Positions 57,976 through 64,000 of a stretch of 64,000 nucleotides of DNA are shown here, in pieces (within the stretch, counting starts at the first letter, position 1; every line of letters starts with the position of its first letter). The notes under the pieces are model-generated. The model made no database searches. It was not told the origin of the DNA and saw nothing but the letters and a program-made list of their open reading frames with translations. The position numbers were made by a program, and so were the translations under genes. Origin of the DNA: Proteles cristata cristata (taxonomy: Eukaryota > Chordata > Mammalia > Carnivora > Hyaenidae); assembly GCA_017311185.1 (NCBI GenBank), contig JAESUZ010003505.1:3224001-3288000 (forward strand), given 5' to 3'.

Positions 57976-59239
57976 ATCCTTGGAAGTTTTAATAGCTGTT
58001 GTTTTGGTCTAGCATACCTGTCACACAGTAGATACTTGAAGTTTAACTGTGTTTATTAAGGCCGAATTACAGGCGTCCATAATAGCTTTCTAATGAGACA
58101 GCACCATTTCAAACAGCCTTCTCTCCACTAATAAGTAATTACCAGTTTGAAATGTAATTTATAGTAGTAGGCTTGACATTTAGCCATGGCTTTTTCGTAT
58201 AGCTTCAGGATAAACTACACGTAAACTCAAGAGATTAGAACAGGCACATAGAAAACTTAAAAGAGATCCTGTGGACGTATAGCTAGAGAATTCTGAAACT
58301 TCAGGTATTGAAGACTGTGTCTTTTATGACTGTTTAAGCTCCCAATTCATGCTACCAAATCTAAAGTAATCCTAAGAACTCACAGGCCTCCTTCTGGCAA
58401 TCAGCAAGTTCACAGGCCATGTGATGAATTCCTTGTTCATCTTGAATATTTATTTCCCAAAGGTAGTTTCTGGGCAGAAGGGGGAAAATCTTGCCTTTTG
58501 TTCAAAACAAGACGATAACTCCGTGCACATGCATTATCTGAAGAAGAAAAGAGGTTAGATCAAATGGATGTGGAATCATTCTGAATTTTCTAAAACTAGA
58601 AACTATGACATCAGTTAACTAGAAGTAAAAGTTAGTCTCCCCCCAAGGAGAGAAATATCTGTATAATTTCTAGTGCTTTCCACATGAAAACATGCTCACA
58701 TACAACCACGAAAGACTTTTCAAGGCACCAGACCTTTTGTTGGTGAAGCTCTGAGAGCCTTAACTGTGTGACCTGCAGACTGCTCACACAAATGGTGCTA
58801 CTAACTTTGCATTTTCTTCACTCTCTTCTCCCCCACCCCGGGGATGAGCAAGTCTTGGTGTCCTATGTGGAATGCCACCGAGTCCGGGGGCATTCTGTTG
58901 ATCAGGACTGGAAAGTCATTTTTCCTCATAAAGGTTCCATAGAGCATGTCCGTAAAAGGTGTTGCTGCATGGGAGACACCTCCAAACTTGCAGTACTTTT
59001 AGACTTTAAAAAACACCACAGCAGACAATTTTAACACTATGGCTTTAAAGGGTTTGAAAAGAAAGATAACCCAAAAGCCCCAAATTGACATCTGAAGAAA
59101 ATTGAAATCCGTTTTGTCTGCCAATCTGACTGATCTAATCGGTGGGGAAGAAAGACCAGCACAACCACCTTGATGACTTTATTCGTTTTTATTTTATAGA
59201 AATGGATTCTGGGGCGCAGCTGACAGTGTGTTCCAGATC

Positions 59240-59400
59240 CTTCAGTTCTGTTATTTTAACAGACGTGAGAGTTTCCTGGGAGTGGAGGATGGACACTCGA
59301 GGTTCTAATCTGGGCCTGCCACCGACCAGCTTTGTCCCTGGCGAGTAACATGACCTCCCTCCCGTCTGTAATGGGTCCTTCTGGCCCCTGCTTCCATTAC
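59240..59400 (+). repeat. MIR-type fragment in intron 1
   Basis: GAGGTTCTAATCTGGGCCTG, CCACCGACCAGCTTTGTCCC, GTAACATGACCTCCC and CGTCTGTAATGGG loosely follow the MIR order. Confidence 0.5.
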
Positions 59401-60762
59401 AGAATCGGGCCCCGCGGCGACTCTAATGAGCCATCACGGGACTCGCGAGCACTTACGCAGAAATCGTTAGGAATAACCTTTGCCCTTTCTACTTACTGGA
59501 GTCAGGAGCTTCCCAGTACGTGGGGTGTGTGGGAAGTGTGCTCATTTTGCAAAACAGTCCTATTTCCTGCCATCTTTGAGCATTGCGTTAAATGTGTGCA
59601 GCGCTTGTCTTGGCCATCAGAGTGACGGGGGAGGGAGGTGATGGGCGAAGTTGTAATCATATGCAAGTTTTAATAAACAGCATCCCGTCAGCTCCTTTCC
59701 CCTCTTTGGAGAGATCCATTTTCAGCCAGCTAGCTACTCCAACTGTGTTTTAATTTGAAACTACCTGTGTTGACTCCTTTCATCAGGCAAGTGGAAGTGA
59801 GGAATATTACACTTGGTGGTGAATGACTTTATTCTTTATTTCCCAGGAGAACATGAATGCACTTACAAAAGGTCACCTCTCTTGGTGTTTCAATATCTTT
59901 TACACTCTCATGAACGTTTTTATTTGAAAACAGGAATATGAGTATGTTGTATAAAAACCTTAGCATTTTTATACCTCCAGAGCAATTCTGGCTTAAGTTC
60001 TCAATACCCCGGAGAGTTAGGACACTTCAGACAATCGCATGTTCTTTGGCACATGATTGCTTATGCTGGGTGCAAATGTAACCGAGGAACAAAATCTGGT
60101 TAGGTCCTTGCTCGTGGGATAATATGTTCGCTTTTCAGTTTAGGATAGCCTTTTGTGGATCAGAGAAACTGGAGCCTAATCTATAAGATGGAGAGGCTCT
60201 TGCAGTTTGTAAGAATGTAGGCTAGAGTCAACTCTAAATTAACCTCAGCCACAGTACCACCAGAAAGAAATGTCATGGGCAATTTTTTTAGGTAGATAGG
60301 AGACCTTTCCTTAAGTGGTTAATCCCTAGACGGTTTCTATGTGACATTGGAGTGTACAACCACTTGGTCAGAAAATCCAGTTTCTCCTACTTAAGTAGTT
60401 CTAAAATCTGCCCTTCCTTCTTCATCTTGTGTTGGTTAAATCTTCTTCTGTTCTATTACAGTATCTTCCAGACTGACTTGTCTTCAGGTCCGGTTCATCC
60501 TCCAAGGGTCCCCAGAGGGTTTTTGTGTTATGGTCATATCATTTCTCTTCACAGTGTTTCTCATGCCTGTTGGTGAAGTCCTAGACCAAGGCTCTTCTTG
60601 GCATTACCTCCCCCGCGTTTTTTACCTCTTCTTCCCATTCTTTCCCCACCATCCTGTGTTCTAGGCTCCCAGAAATACCTTCAGCAATACCATTGTGCCG
60701 TTTCGTGCCTTTTGTAATGTCTGTTCTGCTGCTTAGAATACGCTCTCCATCTTTTTTATTTC

Positions 60763-60980
60763 TTTAAAAATTTTTGTTTATTTATTTTTGAGGGTGAGAG
60801 AAAGACAGAGCATGAGTTGGAGAGGTGCAGGGAGAGAGGGAGACGCAGAATCTGAAGCAGGCTCCAGGCTCTGAGCTAATGGTCAGCACAGAGCCTGATG
60901 CAGGGCTTGAACCCACGAACCGTGAGATCATGATCTAAGCCAAAGTCAGACTCTTAACCGACTGAGCCACCCGGGTGCCC
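60763..60980 (-). mobile_element. Can-SINE in intron 1
   Basis: Reverse-oriented, with GTTTATTTATTTTTGAGGG tail side and a head ending GAGCCACCCGGGTGCCCC. Flanks ACGCTCTCCATCTTTT and ATGCTCCCCATCTTTA are the diverged target duplication. It is antisense to STOX2. Confidence 0.93.
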
Positions 60981-63089
60981 CAAATGCTCCCCATCTTTAA
61001 AGGTCTGAAGGAATACTATTGAACCTTCCAGAACCAGCTCATACACCCCTTCTCTTTCAGTCGACCCCTAGCTCTTCCCTAGAGTAAATCGCTCCTAGGA
61101 CATTTGTTCCATATTCGAGTTAGAGCAGCACGGCCACCTTGCGTCGTACCACGAGTTCACACGTGGATCTCCAGTGTGAGCCGGCGAGTTCCTCAATGGC
61201 ACTACGTGTTTTATGCACATCTCTATTTTGCCATCAACTACAGGGCTTGACACATATTGGGCACCCAGTAAATGCTTATTGGGTGAATGATCAAAATATG
61301 ACTTCTCTTTAAAAACTAGATGAAGACATGACCAGCTGTCAGTGAATCGACCATTAGAAAGCAGTAAATAATAGGATAGGATCAAGAGTCAAGTGGGGCC
61401 ATTGGTACGGTTGCTGTAAATGGAATAGGAGTTCAGAGAAGGGTATCAACTAGAAAGGGCCACCCGGAGGGAAGCCTTCCGTGTGTCTTGAAGGACTGGG
61501 TAGGATTTGAGGAGACAGGGGAGGAGGAGGATGGAGGGAAGGTTGTAGAAGCAGCACCAACCGATGAAAGGAGCGTTTCAGGGGTGTCCGGTGGCCTGCA
61601 GGACAGGTGGCAGACATAAGAGTCTTGAGGCGAGGAAGCCAGCCAGGACGTGGGTGAAGGGGCTGATGTGACCAGGCCCCAGGATGCTGAGCGAGCACCG
61701 CAGAGCAGGCCTCCCCAGCACTGCCAGGCATTTGCATACCACCCCCAGGATTTTAACCGGGTTCATATATCTCCCACATTACTTACTTAGTATTTTCCCG
61801 TAACCTGACTCTGCTGTTCGACTGACGTGAATTCAAAAGAAAATTTTGTATTCTTTGTGACATTACAGAGTTCATTTGCTAATTCCATTTTTCTAATATC
61901 CATTAAAATTAATATATTACTGTTTCAATTAAAATATTCAACTAAATATCACCTGAAATGACCTCACATACCTGAGGGGTAGTCTCCCCACATAGTGGGA
62001 AACTTGTATCAGCCAAGAAAGGAGGGGTGGGTCTGAAGGGGAAGGGGAGAATCTTCAAGAACAAAGAACTGGCCATTCCTTATAACTGGATTTAAGATGT
62101 TAAAAAAAAGGAGAGTGATGAACCAGATTTTTGTTGGAGGAATGCAATATACGACCAGAAAGCAGGGGCTGTGGACCAGATGAGTTCCATTTTGGCCCTA
62201 ATGGGCTGATGAGACACACAAGGAACAGTAAAAGTCAGAGATACAGTTTTGGGGGTCATCCACTTACCAATGTCGGTTGAGAACACGAGACCAGCTAAGC
62301 TTTTTTTGTGCTTCGTGTTCTGTTTCTTAGAGGGGAGCCGATGACTGACTTATTTTTGTTCCTGGTACATGGAGGGTCAGTTGGATTCCGCGAACTTTCA
62401 GTCCCACTTGGGTTTTTCTGAAAACGTGGGGGACCAAGATCAAGATGGCTTGGAGGTCCCCTGCTGTCCCGTTCCCAAATGTGAAGTGCATTTTAATGCT
62501 GAGATTTGTTTCATTGGTGTTTGCATTCATTCAGAAGCCACAGTGCTGTCGATAAAAGGAATATATGCTTGGTGAGCATAGTCAGGTGTGAAAAGGCTTA
62601 GAATAGCGGGTGTAGCCGCCCAGGAGACTAGACCAGCTATGTAAATAATGTACACTTCAAACGTCTGTCATATACCTATACAGTTGAAAAATTATGGCTT
62701 AGGTTACTCATACACACAGTTAAAATCTCCATTTATCTTTCTACTCAAATCCATGATGGCCCCTCCAGGCCAAGTTTTCTCCTTTTGAAGATAAAAGAGA
62801 GAGATTTGGCAGATGCCTGTGGGCATTACTGGTAGCAGGACGTCTGCGTGGCCCTCTCCTTCTCATGGCCATAGCTTCAGAGGGAGGAGCCATCCAGCAT
62901 TGCAATTAATGCCCCCACCTCACCCCAAATGCACATTCCTGTCTCACTGATTCTCCAAAGAGAGCTAACAGGCCATTTATTGCTTTCGGCACATCCAACT
63001 TTGTCTTTGAAATCATTTATTTTATGCTTACATGGAACATACATTGGATATTTGTCCTTTGTTTTTTGGCTGCCCGGCATCTGAACTCC

Positions 63090-63511
63090 CCACTCCCGGG
63101 GGTCGAATGAGCGCCACCCCCTCAAAAGGACCATTCAGGTCCTACCGTCTGGTACCTGTGAATATGCACTATTTTGGGAATGGGTCAGATGTGATTACAG
63201 CGTGGTCCTACGTGAGTAGGGTGGGCCCTAACTGCAGTGCGACTGGCGTCCTCATTAGAAGGAGACACACAGACGGCAGGCACACGGTCGTGTGAAGACA
63301 GAGGCAGAGACCTGAGTGATGCGTCTACAAGCCACAAGGAAGGCCCGGGCCTGCTGGCCCCACCGTGAGGCGGGCACAGGCGCGGAACGGGTTCTCCTCC
63401 AGGGCCTCCTGTGTTGCCCGGTCCCCAGAACGCCAAGAGAATAAACGTCTCTTGTTTTAAGCCACCCGGTTTACGGTGCTTGGTTGCGGCAGCCCCCCGA
63501 GAATGAATATA
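63090..63511 (+). mobile_element. MaLR-type LTR in intron 1
   Basis: TGGTACCTGTGAATATGCAC, GATGTGATTACAGCGTGGTC, GTAGGGTGGGCCCTAACTGC, TCCTCATTAGAAGGAGACAC, TTTTAAGCCACCCGGTTTAC and GAGAATGAATATA follow the MaLR LTR layout, with more divergence than the copy at 35952. No internal retroviral genes are seen. Confidence 0.6.
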
Positions 63512-64000
63512 CCCGCTTCATGCAGGTCGGAGGGAGGTTGGAAACCACACTTCTCCGTGTTCACGCTGCACTTGCCCTGGGATTGCCTGGAGGGCCCGAG
63601 TTTGTGACCTAGGCTTCCCCTGTTACCCACACACGCCCTTCGCTTGTGCACAGAGCAGTGGGGGTTGTGAGGCACGTTCCCCTCACAGGGTGGTGGTGGT
63701 GTGCGAGACGGAGTTCTGGAGCCTGGCAGTGAGGGGTGAGGAGGGACAGTTGGCATTGTGTGGCCTGCTTGGTAGCGCTCATGCTTCGTAGAGGCTGCTG
63801 AGGAGGACTTGCCGAAGCGGCTCTGGCTGCAGAGTCCAAGCCTGGATCTCCAACCGTCCCCGCCCCCCAAATTCTCCAGATTACTCAAAATTTCAGTAAA
63901 TATTTCAGCCTGTTTCCCTGAGAGGCTGTGTAGCATAGCGATGTAGAGCAGAGGTACAGGCCACATGGCTTCATAACCCAGCCTTTCCAATACTGGCTGG

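Larger units (their letters stand above)
55333..64000 (+). other. STOX2: STOX2 intron 1 (5' part)
   Basis: The intron begins at the donor GTGGGT and continues past the window end. The first 500 bp remain CpG-rich; after that the DNA is ordinary AT-rich intronic sequence. It holds a poly-T run near 56166-56197, a longer one at 56766-56787, a (GA)n run at 57951-57975, a MIR-like stretch, one Can-SINE and one MaLR-type LTR near its end. No further STOX2 exon, with the expected start Gly-Asp-Val-Ser-Pro, was seen. Confidence 0.8.

Noticed and set aside
1..64000. CRISPR array, phage defence or other microbial system
   Set aside because: SINEs, microsatellites, a CpG island and a spliced vertebrate exon show mammalian nuclear DNA. 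No array of regular repeats with unique spacers is present.

Overview
This is a mammalian nuclear DNA window, almost certainly from a cat-like carnivore. About two dozen copies of the carnivore tRNA-Lys-derived SINE (Can-SINE) lie on both strands. Their form, with a head reading GGGGCGCCTGGGTGGCTCAG, a TC-rich body and an A-rich tail, is the one typical of felids. No bacterial, phage or CRISPR-type system is present, and almost every open frame in the window is a chance frame in non-coding DNA.

One protein-coding gene is recognisable. Inside a large CpG island (about 53.49-55.84 kb, + strand) lies the first coding exon of STOX2 (storkhead box 2). It encodes 55 residues beginning MKKTRSTTLRRAW and ends at a canonical CAG|GTGGGT splice donor with a phase-1 junction. 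An in-frame stop 42 nt upstream fixes the start codon. Everything from 55,333 to the end of the window is STOX2 intron 1, and the winged-helix exons lie beyond the window.

The 53 kb upstream of the island is gene-poor intergenic DNA. By human 4q35 synteny (established knowledge, not visible here) it should be the TRAPPC11-STOX2 interval. It holds Can-SINEs, many with clear target-site duplications; older repeats (MIR, L2, L1M-type, MER5-type, MaLR-type LTR); microsatellites; two long purine-rich tracts (39.1-39.75 kb); and a CpG-rich minisatellite at 4.40-5.10 kb made of 19-bp and 16-bp units, whose stop-free unit creates spurious ORFs of up to 297 codons. A weaker, isolated CpG cluster lies at 32.22-32.84 kb.

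The points most worth a second look are the minisatellite, the isolated CpG cluster, the STOX2 5' region (short in-frame uORF, Z-DNA-prone CG/CA run, template-strand G4), a perfect 12-bp inverted repeat at 3.24 kb and a diverged ~100-bp local duplication at 29.2/31.0 kb. I did not find a previously undescribed multi-gene system. Repeat boundaries were read by eye and may be off by several bases.
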